Assembly: GCA_045133615.1 (NCBI GenBank)
Contig: JBGUUQ010000139.1
Span: 1 to 12,260 of the forward strand
From: M3 sp045133615
GTDB lineage: Bacteria > Bacteroidota > Bacteroidia > Bacteroidales > Muribaculaceae
Length of the DNA stretch: 12,260 bases
Direction: 5' to 3'
In this document: one piece after another, positions 1-6,886 of the stretch
How the letters are laid out: every line of letters begins with the position of its first letter
Position numbering within the stretch: the stretch's first letter is position 1
Notes under the pieces: model-generated
The model's input: the letters and a program-made list of their open reading frames with translations, nothing else
Databases searched by the model: none
What the model was told of the DNA's origin: nothing
Made by a program: the position numbers and the translations under genes

Positions 1-1437
1 TATGATCATTTTTATTTTGACGGGAATACCTGCGGGGAGGTTTTGGTCGCCGTAGGAGTTGCCGTTGCTGCGCAAGATGCGGATTGAACTGTCTTTGAGG
101 TGATATGCATTGCCGTTGGAGTCGTAGGCCTGAGTCTGATAATCGTCAAATCCGGGATAGCAAGGTTCTTGATCAAGAATTTTTGCGTTTTTGGCTTTTG
201 ACTCCATATTGGTCAGCACAATGTCAACAACCACATTGCTGCCCTGACGAGATACCGACGTGACTTTCGCATCAACGCCGACGGCATTGAATTCCATCGA
301 GGGCGCAGGCAATGCCGGTTCCTGAACCGGCTCCGCAATCGCCGACTCAACCTCTCGCTCAACAGCTTTGGCTACAGTTCGCGGCGCGGTGGTGGTCGCT
401 ATCGGGTTGAATATAAAGGAGGTGGTCAGTGCGCCGCTGACGCTGGGCCATTGTTTGTTGCCGGTGAGTTCGTAGGTTGTGTTTGCGATTTCTTGGGTGA
501 CCTCGGGGAAACTGCGGTCTTTGGTTTCGAGTGCCTTCAGGATGGCGTAGGCAAACGGACTGTTGTCGCCTTCGCCGTCATACGCCACTTGACCGCTGCG
601 CGTCGAGCAGATCACCACGGAACCGGGTGCGCCTTCAATAGTGGTCAGACCCTGAGTCGCCGAGCGAGTCCATGTGGTTTTAACATCGCGGCAGGCATCG
701 AAGCAAATGATGCGCGACTTCACTCCGCTGGCTTCAATCTTGTCGATTACATCGAAAGTGTTGAGGCATTTGTCGAGCTCCGAGCGGAATTCCAGTTTGG
801 CATTGACCGGAATGAGGTAGTTGTGGCCGTTTTCCTGAAGGCCATGGCCCGAGTAGTAGAAGAAAGCGGCGTCATAATCCTTGGCGCGCGAAGCGAAATT
901 ATTGAGCGCAGTGACCATATCGGCGTAAGCCACGTCGTAGGCCTCGATTACGTCGAAACCCAGATTGCCCAACTCGTCGGCAATTGCCGAGGCATCGAAA
1001 ATCGGGTTGCGCAACGCGGAAATATCCGTATAATTCGCATTGCCGATAACCAGGGCGAGGCGCTTTTCAGGCACCTGATTGGCTTTTGGCGACTGCGTGA
1101 ACGTGAAATCCACATCGGTTGCACTGCGGGTCGAAGCCTTGTTCATGCGCAAAAAGAAATCATAAACGGACTTCGCGCCACTCTTCGAGTCAAACTGGCG
1201 CTTCGAAAAGCGATAAATATTGCCTGACGCACTCTTGGCTTCGAGCATCTGATTGTCCGACGTCCATACAATCGCGTCTGAGGCCTTGAACGAGTCGCCG
1301 ACCTTCAGTGATCGTTTGCCGACTTTGACCGACTCGCCGGTCAGGCGAGTTATTTTGAGTTGCTCGTTTTGAGCGACTTGCGCTACGCTGCCGAAGCAGC
1401 AAAGCAATGCGATGATAAGCGATAAAATATGTTTCAT
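1..1437 (-). CDS. Secreted caspase-fold (C14, metacaspase/orthocaspase-like) peptidase, 3' end outside window
   Basis: 479 codons are open from ATG at 1437 to the window edge with no stop, so the C-terminus is missing. Residues 1-19 form a signal peptide (MKHILSLIIALLCCFGSVA, then Q20), which predicts export to the periplasm. Residues about 25-110 are a small beta-rich region I cannot name. The caspase p20-like core spans about 126-345: the first strand is RLALVIGNANY, the catalytic His198 lies in YYSGHG, and the catalytic Cys249 lies in FDACR. Asp247, two residues before the Cys, matches the S1-pocket Asp of metacaspases, so cleavage after Arg/Lys is predicted rather than after Asp. A Pro/Glu-rich linker (about 350-380) leads to a C-terminal beta-sandwich-like domain (about 382-479+). 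The start ATG overlaps the stop of the upstream CHASE2 gene (ATGA), so translation is probably coupled. Substrate and role are unknown. The fold call is confident; the physiological function is not. Confidence 0.9.
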   Translation of the reverse strand, partial: MKHILSLIIALLCCFGSVAQVAQNEQLKITRLTGESVKVGKRSLKVGDSFKASDAIVWTSDNQMLEAKSASGNIYRFSKRQFDSKSGAKSVYDFFLRMNKASTRSATDVDFTFTQSPKANQVPEKRLALVIGNANYTDISALRNPIFDASAIADELGNLGFDVIEAYDVAYADMVTALNNFASRAKDYDAAFFYYSGHGLQENGHNYLIPVNAKLEFRSELDKCLNTFDVIDKIEASGVKSRIICFDACRDVKTTWTRSATQGLTTIEGAPGSVVICSTRSGQVAYDGEGDNSPFAYAILKALETKDRSFPEVTQEIANTTYELTGNKQWPSVSGALTTSFIFNPIATTTAPRTVAKAVEREVESAIAEPVQEPALPAPSMEFNAVGVDAKVTSVSRQGSNVVVDIVLTNMESKAKNAKILDQEPCYPGFDDYQTQAYDSNGNAYHLKDSSIRILRSNGNSYGDQNLPAGIPVKIKMII

Positions 1438-2636
1438 TTCGAGGGCTGTTTTTTTGATGGTTGTACGGTGAGAAAATCTGCAATCGTGAGAAATAATGAC
1501 GGTATCAGAGTAATAAAGTTTTCGGCTAAGGTCAGATAGCAAACGATATTCAGCATCTTAAGTGTCACGTTCCAACTGATGAATGAAATGATAAACCGCA
1601 AAATGGGATGTTTTTCGAGCCATTTGATTCTGCCAAGCAACGACCCGGGTCGGAGCACACACCAGCTCATCAGCGAGAAGAACGCGAAAATCAGCAGGTA
1701 GAACAGCGGATTGAGCCGATGATGCCCGGCGGCAAGCTGACGATATGACTCATAAATAAGAACCGGACCAGGCACCGGGCCGATATATGTTTCGTGGGTA
1801 TCCGCTCCGAAGTCGCCGATAATCACAATCTTATCGTGCATCATCTCGGCAATTTCCTCCTCGGAGTTAAACCGCAGAATCTGTGAACCGAGATTGGGGT
1901 AGCGCACTCGTCCGTCAGGATATTCGGAAAGAAGCAAATCGGAAGGCAAAGGGATAAACAGCGCATTGCGGCATATATGGCCTCGGTCGGAATACCAAAG
2001 GCCATGATTGTTGATTTCAACGCCGTTGAGCTCGCCGGCCATTTTCAACGGAATCGATTCTCCTTCGGATCGAAAAAATTGCCAGCGGGTGAAACCGGTT
2101 GTCATCGTCGCACTGTAATCCGCAAATGCGGCATTATGACCGGCAAGATTCGCGGCGGCATCGCCCGACTGTGAATGAGCGCTATACGCAAACCTCGGCA
2201 AGCGACCCATAAGAGTCCACAAAGCGGAATCTGCCGGCGTATACATGCCCGGTTCGAAGCGCACGTCAAGCACCATATAGCGATAGCCCGCTTCCTCGGC
2301 AACCTGAAGAAACCGCAAGAGCGTGGCGCGATTGGTGACGGATGCCGTACCAAGCGTATCGCCGAAATCATCATAGAGAGAGACGAGTTCCTTGTCGTAG
2401 GCCACGTTGACATAAAGCACCGAGTCGATGTCCTCCGAATGGGCATAGCGGTCGGTCAGATACTCCGTGAAAATCAAATTGCCGGTATCGTCAATCAGTG
2501 AATTGGGGCAATTGTCAACCCAATAATTTGCCAAGCTGAGAAAAAAACCGAACGCCAAAGCAAGGCACACACGCCAATGGCGCGACGCAAAGCGCCGCCA
2601 GCTCCATCTGCTCTTTTTCTTACCCGAACTGCTCAT
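1434..2636 (-). CDS. CHASE2-domain membrane sensor protein without a fused output domain
   Basis: 400 aa from ATG at 2636. That start is preferred over an in-frame TTG at 2642 because GAGGG (2643-2647) sits 6 nt upstream of the ATG. A basic N-terminus is followed by TM1 (about 22-40), an extracytoplasmic region (about 45-305), and C-terminal hydrophobic segments at about 310-328, 346-368 and 370-390. The extracytoplasmic part carries CHASE2 hallmarks: a conserved strand near VLYVNVAY (73-80), the segment GYRYMVLDVRF (117-127), and KIVIIGDFGADTHET followed by GPVPGPVLIYES (269-297), like the 'viiG...D.h.TP.g..pGv..ha' end of CHASE2. CHASE2 is usually the sensor part of cyclases, kinases or phosphatases; here no cytoplasmic catalytic domain follows, only about 10 residues after the last helix. 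The gene overlaps the caspase gene by 4 bp, so that peptidase is the obvious candidate output. The ligand is unknown. Confidence 0.8.
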   Translation of the reverse strand: MSSSGKKKSRWSWRRFASRHWRVCLALAFGFFLSLANYWVDNCPNSLIDDTGNLIFTEYLTDRYAHSEDIDSVLYVNVAYDKELVSLYDDFGDTLGTASVTNRATLLRFLQVAEEAGYRYMVLDVRFEPGMYTPADSALWTLMGRLPRFAYSAHSQSGDAAANLAGHNAAFADYSATMTTGFTRWQFFRSEGESIPLKMAGELNGVEINNHGLWYSDRGHICRNALFIPLPSDLLLSEYPDGRVRYPNLGSQILRFNSEEEIAEMMHDKIVIIGDFGADTHETYIGPVPGPVLIYESYRQLAAGHHRLNPLFYLLIFAFFSLMSWCVLRPGSLLGRIKWLEKHPILRFIISFISWNVTLKMLNIVCYLTLAENFITLIPSLFLTIADFLTVQPSKKQPSK

Positions 2637-2642
2637 AATCAA

Positions 2643-2647
2643 CCCTC
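2643..2647 (-). promoter_or_regulatory. Shine-Dalgarno-like GAGGG deciding the CHASE2 gene start
   Basis: GAGGG on the minus strand lies 6 nt before ATG at 2636 but only 0-1 nt before the alternative TTG at 2642, so it supports the ATG. Most other genes here lack such a site, as is usual in Bacteroidetes. Confidence 0.6.
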
Positions 2648-2712
2648 AAAGTTACAAATTTGCCCCATTATTTCCAATTTTTTTTGCGAACCAAAGCTCC
2701 CTCAATTTGTAG

Positions 2713-2733
2713 GGTCCGTGACTTGTCACGACC
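2713..2733. repeat. Palindromic element (GGTC-CGTGAC-TT-GTCACG-ACC)
   Basis: A perfect 6-bp inverted repeat CGTGAC/GTCACG flanks a TT loop and is extended by three more pairs (GGT/ACC) after one bulged C at 2716. There is no T-run on either side, so it is not an obvious terminator. It could be an interspersed palindromic repeat or a binding site; one copy in one window cannot decide. Confidence 0.45.
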
Positions 2734-2747
2734 GGGTGCCGCAAAAT

Positions 2748-2765
2748 AGCTGCGTTAGCTGCGTT
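2748..2765. repeat. Two direct tandem copies of AGCTGCGTT
   Basis: The 9-mer AGCTGCGTT occurs twice without a gap, just beside the palindrome at 2713-2733. Its meaning is unknown; it may be part of the same repeated element. Confidence 0.5.
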
Positions 2766-2830
2766 CATGAAGGCTTTGGGCGAATATATCGAATATTACA
2801 ACAATAAAAGAATCAAATCTCGGTTAAAAG

Positions 2831-2861
2831 GAAAGAGTCCGGTGCAATACCGAACTCTTTC
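2831..2861 (-). terminator. Intrinsic terminator downstream of recA
   Basis: On the minus strand, GAAAGAGTTCGGT pairs with ACCGGACTCTTTC around a 5-nt loop: 13 pairs including one G-U wobble, which would be a C-A mismatch on the plus strand. The hairpin is followed by CTTTT. The wobble and the T-run both indicate minus-strand use. It lies about 80 nt after the recA stop and separates recA from the CHASE2-caspase unit. Confidence 0.8.
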
Positions 2862-2943
2862 TAAAATCGGATAATGTTTAATCCGTCCAACTTTTGGGGG
2901 GCACTTCAAAATTGACACAGCCTCATATATAGAGTTTTGGGGA

Positions 2944-4131
2944 TTAGTCATCAAGGGCATTCTCGTCGATGGAGAAGTCGTCGGGAAGAGAGTCGTCGAA
3001 GTCGGGTGCTTCTATCGGCTCGTTTGAGGATGCTTTCTCGGTAGAGCGAGTCGGTTTCGGTCTTGCTATAAGTTGTCCGCCGTCGGCTTTCATTGCCTCC
3101 ATGATTTTTGCTTCAAGTTCTTCGGCAAGTTCGGGATTGTCGGCAATCACGCGCTTGGCAGCATCGCGACCTTGAGCGAGTTTGGTGCCGTCGTAGCTGA
3201 ACCATGAGCCGCTCTTCTGGATGATGTTGTATTCAACACCGAGGTCGATGATTTCGCCGGTGCGGGAGATTCCTTCGCCAAACATGATGTCGAACTGAGC
3301 GCGTTTGAAGGGGGGCGCAACTTTGTTTTTAACGACTTTGACGCGGGTGACGCGACCAAACACATCGTCGCCGTCTTTGAGAGTAGTGGCAGAACGGATG
3401 TCGATACGAACCGATGCATAGAATTTCAGTGCATTACCGCCTGTGGTGGTTTCCGACGGACCGAACATCACACCGATTTTTTCACGCAACTGGTTGATGA
3501 AAATGCAGGTGGTGTTGGTGCGTGAAATGGTGGCGGTGAGCTTGCGCATGGCTTGTGACATCAAGCGGGCTTGCAGACCCATGTTGCGGTCGCCCATATC
3601 GCCTTCGATTTCGCTCTTGGGGGTGAGAGCCGCAACGGAGTCGACCACGATGATGTCGATTGCAGATGAGCGGATAAGTTGCTCGGCAATCTCAAGAGCT
3701 TGCTCTCCGTTGTCGGGTTGTGCGATAAGCAGATTGTTGACATCGACTCCGAGTTTTTCGGCGTAGAAACGGTCGAAAGCATGTTCGGCATCGATTATGG
3801 CGGCGATACCGCCGAGTTTTTGTGCTTCGGCGATTGCATGGATGGCAAGAGTGGTCTTACCGGATGATTCCGGTCCGTAAATTTCGATGATACGTCCGCG
3901 CGGGTAACCTCCCACGCCGAGGGCAAAGTTAAGTCCGATAGAACCGGAGGGGATTACTTCCACTTGCTCCACAGCATCGTCGCCGAGCTTCATGATGGCT
4001 CCGCGGCCGAAGTTTTTCTCAATGTGAGCCATTGCTTGCGACAAGGCGTTGAGCTTTGCTGCGCGAGGGTCTTCGGAGGCTGCCGCACCTTTCTTTAAGG
4101 TGGTTTTCTTGGGCTTTTCGGTTTTTTCCAT
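2944..4131 (-). CDS. recA: RecA recombinase
   Basis: 395 aa. This is the ATP-dependent DNA strand-exchange protein of homologous recombination, which in many bacteria also triggers LexA-type self-cleavage. Walker A is GPESSGKTT (86-94), with the Walker B strand IIVVDSVAAL at about 160-169. The L2/DNA-binding region runs from NQLREKIGVMFG through ETTTGGNALKFYASVR (about 213-242). The protein is longer than E. coli RecA (about 353 aa) because of a Lys-rich N-terminal extension (about 1-20) and an acidic C-terminal tail (about 371-395, many Asp/Glu). An acidic tail is normal for RecA and restrains DNA binding, but this one is long. The gene starts 24 nt after bcp, has no clear Shine-Dalgarno and probably shares the bcp promoter. 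I saw no SOS-box-like dyad upstream. A terminator follows. Confidence 0.98.
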   Translation of the reverse strand: MEKTEKPKKTTLKKGAAASEDPRAAKLNALSQAMAHIEKNFGRGAIMKLGDDAVEQVEVIPSGSIGLNFALGVGGYPRGRIIEIYGPESSGKTTLAIHAIAEAQKLGGIAAIIDAEHAFDRFYAEKLGVDVNNLLIAQPDNGEQALEIAEQLIRSSAIDIIVVDSVAALTPKSEIEGDMGDRNMGLQARLMSQAMRKLTATISRTNTTCIFINQLREKIGVMFGPSETTTGGNALKFYASVRIDIRSATTLKDGDDVFGRVTRVKVVKNKVAPPFKRAQFDIMFGEGISRTGEIIDLGVEYNIIQKSGSWFSYDGTKLAQGRDAAKRVIADNPELAEELEAKIMEAMKADGGQLIARPKPTRSTEKASSNEPIEAPDFDDSLPDDFSIDENALDD

Positions 4132-4155
4132 GATGGTATAGGTTGTTATAGTTTT

Positions 4156-4617
4156 TTATTTGTTTTCGATGAGTGAAAGAATTTGGTCGGCTGAGTTTTT
4201 GGTGTCGACTTTAGTGATGATATGGGTCACGCAGTGGTTGGCATCGGTGATGAATGTGGTGCGTACGGTGCCCATGTATTCGCGTCCCGCCATTTTCTTT
4301 TTCTGCCACACTCCGAATGCTTGGTTGAGCGTAGTGTCGGTGTCGGCAATCAACGGGAAAGGGAGAGAATATTTCTCTGCAAATTTGCGATGAGAGGCTT
4401 CGGAATCTTTGCTTACGCCTACAAGTGCATATCCCATGGAGATGAGCTTTCCGTAACCGTCGCGCAATGAGCAGGCTTCGGCCGTGCAACCCGGAGTGTT
4501 GTCTTTAGGATAGAAATAGATAATCATCGGCTTGCCGGCAAATGTGTCGGTAGTAATCTCATTGCCGTTGGCATCGATGCCGAGGCGTTGCGGGATTTTG
4601 TCTCCTATGTTTATCAT
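4156..4617 (-). CDS. bcp: Thioredoxin-dependent thiol peroxidase, BCP/PrxQ family
   Basis: 153 aa, the normal length for cytoplasmic BCP. The protein reduces hydrogen peroxide and organic hydroperoxides using thioredoxin. The motif PGCTAEAC holds the peroxidatic Cys44 and a resolving Cys49 five residues later, the atypical 2-Cys arrangement within one helix. The preceding FYPKDNTPGC and the conserved Arg119 (GTVRTTF) complete the peroxiredoxin active site. There is no signal peptide. It is the first gene of a probable bcp-recA unit, with a consensus Bacteroidetes -7 box 30-38 nt upstream and recA 24 nt downstream. Pairing peroxide detoxification with recombinational repair makes sense in an anaerobe meeting oxygen, but that link is my inference. 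Confidence 0.96.
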   Translation of the reverse strand: MINIGDKIPQRLGIDANGNEITTDTFAGKPMIIYFYPKDNTPGCTAEACSLRDGYGKLISMGYALVGVSKDSEASHRKFAEKYSLPFPLIADTDTTLNQAFGVWQKKKMAGREYMGTVRTTFITDANHCVTHIITKVDTKNSADQILSLIENK

Positions 4618-4646
4618 TTTGTCTGCTTGTTTTTATTGTTTACGTT

Positions 4647-4655
4647 GCAAAGATA
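4647..4655 (-). promoter_or_regulatory. -7 box of the bcp-recA promoter
   Basis: TATCTTTGC on the minus strand matches the Bacteroidetes -7 consensus TAnnTTTG(C) exactly. The likely transcription start is near 4641, giving a leader of about 24 nt. A TTTG lies about 15 nt upstream of the box, closer than the usual roughly 20 nt, so the -33 element is uncertain. Confidence 0.65.
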
Positions 4656-4709
4656 GGGATGGTGCTGTGCCAAAATCGGAGGATGTTTAGTTAATAAATC
4701 AAAATGCCA

Positions 4710-5795
4710 TTATCGTCCGAAATAGAAATCGAGCACATCGCGAGCTGCGGTAAACGAACTCTGCATATTGGCGAGAACGCGTTTTTCTTTGTCGCGGAGC
4801 AGTGCATCTACGTCGGGGTCGTTGTAGAAATGGCTCTTTAATTTTTCGTTGATAGTCTCAAACATCCAATATCGTGCTTGCTGTTGACGTTTTTGGTCGA
4901 AGTAGCCATTGCCTTTCACAAATTCAAAATAGCGGTCTATCATATCCCACACTTCGGGTATTCCCAGCTCATAATATCCGGAATAGCACAGCACTTCGGG
5001 CATCCATCCCGAAGTTGTGGGCGGGAACAGATGGAGTGCGCTGCGGAATTGCGCTTGGGCGAGAGTTGCGCGATCGATGTTGTCGCCGTCGGCTTTGTTG
5101 ATTACTATTCCGTCGGCCATCTCCATAATGCCGCGTTTGATGCCTTGCAGTTCATCTCCGGTACCGGCGAGTTGGATGAGAAGGAAGAAATCGACCATTG
5201 AGTGGACTGCGGTCTCGCTTTGTCCTACGCCTACGGTTTCGACAAATATGTTGTTGTAGCCTGCTGCTTCACAGAGTACGATAGTCTCACGGGTTTTACG
5301 CGCCACGCCGCCGAGTGAGCCGGCTGATGGGCTGGGGCGGATAAATGCGTTGGGATGGACGGAGAGTTTCTCCATACGGGTTTTATCGCCGAGGATACTG
5401 CCTTTGGTGCGTTCGCTCGACGGGTCGATGGCGAGCACAGCGAGTTTGCCGCCGTCGCGGAGTACGTGAAGTCCGAAAACGTCGATAGATGTACTCTTGC
5501 CGGCACCGGGGACTCCGGTGATGCCTATGCGGCGGGAGTTGCCAGAATAGGGGAGACATTTTTCAATCACCTCTTGTGCCACTGCCTGATGTTCGGGCGC
5601 AAGGCTTTCTACGAGGGTGACGGCACGCGAGAGCATTGTCACGTCGCCTTTGAGAATGCCTTCAACCATTTCGGCTGTCGACGGGAGAGAGCGACGTTTG
5701 CGACGTTGCATATATGGATTGACGATAGGCGGTTGCTCTACGCCACTATTGACAGTCAGTCCTTGATACTGGTCTTCGTTTTCGATATGTTCCAT
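4710..5795 (-). CDS. meaB: MeaB/ArgK-type G3E P-loop GTPase, methylmalonyl-CoA mutase chaperone
   Basis: 361 aa from ATG at 5795. The reading frame stays open to an ATG at 5900, but that start would overlap the DUF1573 gene and adds a low-complexity leader unlike the family; the 5795 start lies 8 nt after that gene's stop. MeaB loads adenosylcobalamin into methylmalonyl-CoA mutase and protects it, using GTP, in the succinyl-CoA/methylmalonyl-CoA step of propionate formation. Visible motifs are the P-loop GVPGAGKS (94-101), DPSS (124-127), the ETVGVGQSE switch region (186-194) and the guanine-specificity motif NKAD (233-236). The C-terminal helical part (dimerisation arm) is present. The mutase genes are not in this window. 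It is the last gene of the DUF1573-DUF1573-meaB run; I see no terminator after it. Confidence 0.93.
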   Translation of the reverse strand: MEHIENEDQYQGLTVNSGVEQPPIVNPYMQRRKRRSLPSTAEMVEGILKGDVTMLSRAVTLVESLAPEHQAVAQEVIEKCLPYSGNSRRIGITGVPGAGKSTSIDVFGLHVLRDGGKLAVLAIDPSSERTKGSILGDKTRMEKLSVHPNAFIRPSPSAGSLGGVARKTRETIVLCEAAGYNNIFVETVGVGQSETAVHSMVDFFLLIQLAGTGDELQGIKRGIMEMADGIVINKADGDNIDRATLAQAQFRSALHLFPPTTSGWMPEVLCYSGYYELGIPEVWDMIDRYFEFVKGNGYFDQKRQQQARYWMFETINEKLKSHFYNDPDVDALLRDKEKRVLANMQSSFTAARDVLDFYFGR

Positions 5796-5803
5796 GGGAG
5801 AAG

Positions 5804-6880
5804 CTATTTGAATTGACCTACGATGCGCACCATTGCAGTGGGGCGTTCGGGGTCGTTGGTGATTACTGTGATACGAGAATTGAGGATGTCGCCTCGACAC
5901 TGCGAGGTGTCGACGATGACACTGATTTCCGCTGTTTTTCCTTTTTTTACTTTGTCTTTGTTCACTTTGATGGTGATGCCGGGGTCGTCGGTGTAGACGC
6001 GGCGAATGAGGAGGGGTGAGTCTCCATAATTGTCGATGGTGAATGTGGCGGAGAGTTTTTCGCCGCGACTGATGCGGGCGAAATCGATTGATTCCGATGA
6101 GATGGCCAATCGAGGGGCTTTAAGGCGTTCGCCGGGTGTCAGTTTGGAGAAATCTTCCTTTACTATGGCGGTGGTTGCTATCGGGATACGCAGCTCGGAT
6201 GTGGCTGCCGGAGAGAGCATGAGGGAGTCGGTCACCAATCCCCATTGCTCGGAGAGCAAAGTGTTGAAGTAGAGGGAAAAAGTGAGTGATTCTCCGGGGG
6301 GAATTGTCTTGGGAGAAGCATTGACGGTGATATGTTTGGGGATGTTGTGCCACTGAGGGGTTATGGTGTCGTTGCTGCGATTGTAGGCTTCGAAAAATTC
6401 GATTCGCGACTTCCCTTTCAGTATTTCTCCAAAGGGGACAACGGTCGTGCGCAGCATCAATTCTCCTGCTTCGACGGGATAGCGATTGTGGAGTGTGGCT
6501 TCAGTGCCTATGACCACCCCTTTGATGGTGAGAGTGGAGCGTTTCGGTTCCGTATTGGTGTCGACGTAGACTTTTTTTGTAAATCGTCCCGGTCGGCCTA
6601 TGGCGTCGTAGGTGACGGTGATGACGGCGGTGTCGCCGGGTGCGACGGCATTTCGAGAGTAGCGGGCTATGGTACAGCCACAGTTGGCTTTTACGCTTAG
6701 TATTACAAGAGGCTCATCACCGGTGTTAACCCCTTTCATCAGGCAAGAGACTTTGCCTGCTTCTTCGCGGAACACTCCGAAATCGTGAGTCTCTTCGACC
6801 CACTCGATGCGAGCTTCTGCCGATGTTGTGAATATGGCAAACAGGGTTGTGAATATGGCAATGGTATGGCGTAGCGACAT
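5804..6880 (-). CDS. Secreted DUF1573 protein with three Ig-like (ASH/HYDIN-type) domains
   Basis: 358 aa. A signal peptide (about 1-23, ending TTSAEA before RIEW) predicts export. The N-terminal domain (about 25-125) is a canonical DUF1573 unit with THDFG, NTGDEPLVILSVKANCGCT (52-70) and a GRPG turn (95-98). The middle domain (about 130-240) is more divergent. The C-terminal domain (about 258-357) repeats the SIDFARI...NYGDSPLLIRRV pattern but lacks the CGC motif, having DDPG in that place. The function of DUF1573 proteins is unknown; the fold suggests protein-protein interaction at the cell envelope. The gene starts 6 nt after a smaller DUF1573 gene and ends 8 nt before meaB, so the three are probably co-transcribed. 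The two DUF1573 genes look like a duplication. Confidence 0.85.
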   Translation of the reverse strand: MSLRHTIAIFTTLFAIFTTSAEARIEWVEETHDFGVFREEAGKVSCLMKGVNTGDEPLVILSVKANCGCTIARYSRNAVAPGDTAVITVTYDAIGRPGRFTKKVYVDTNTEPKRSTLTIKGVVIGTEATLHNRYPVEAGELMLRTTVVPFGEILKGKSRIEFFEAYNRSNDTITPQWHNIPKHITVNASPKTIPPGESLTFSLYFNTLLSEQWGLVTDSLMLSPAATSELRIPIATTAIVKEDFSKLTPGERLKAPRLAISSESIDFARISRGEKLSATFTIDNYGDSPLLIRRVYTDDPGITIKVNKDKVKKGKTAEISVIVDTSQCRGDILNSRITVITNDPERPTAMVRIVGQFK

Positions 6881-6886
6881 AGCTGA

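Larger units (their letters stand above)
2637..2943. other. 307-bp spacer between recA and the CHASE2 gene: terminator, palindrome, short tandem repeat, possible IS remnant
   Basis: I see no convincing gene here. From the recA side it holds a stretch resembling an IS3-family end (about 2882-2917), the recA terminator hairpin (2831-2861), a 9-bp tandem repeat (2748-2765) and a palindrome (2713-2733). The CHASE2-caspase promoter should lie here, but I find only a weak candidate: TTTG at 2817-2814 and TATATTCG at 2788-2781 on the minus strand, with 25-nt spacing and one mismatch in the -7 box. A 76-codon plus-strand reading frame crosses the spacer but begins inside the CHASE2 gene and shows no family resemblance. 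Confidence 0.6.

Noticed and set aside
451..1227. 258-codon plus-strand reading frame opposite the caspase gene
   Set aside because: It is the antisense shadow of the caspase coding sequence, which has a signal peptide and catalytic motifs; the plus-strand product shows no recognisable features.
1..1437. Caspase as a cytoplasmic abortive-infection effector
   Set aside because: The clear signal peptide argues against a cytoplasmic suicide role, and no phage-defence genes flank it in this window.
2647..2654. TAACTTTG, a perfect -7 box match upstream of the CHASE2 gene
   Set aside because: The transcription start would fall at or inside the start codon region and the box overlaps the GAGGG ribosome-binding site, so it cannot serve the ATG at 2636.
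2577..2807. Plus-strand 76-codon reading frame across the recA-CHASE2 spacer
   Set aside because: It starts inside the CHASE2 gene, has no ribosome-binding site or family resemblance, and runs through the palindrome and tandem repeat.
4687..4692. TTAGTT half-site near the bcp promoter as a BlaI-type operator
   Set aside because: Only one half of the dyad is present, with no matching arm at the right distance, and such a 6-mer is expected by chance.
5796..5900. N-terminal extension of MeaB from an ATG at 5900
   Set aside because: It overlaps the end of the DUF1573 gene and adds a His/Arg-rich leader not typical of MeaB; the start at 5795 gives normal length and spacing.
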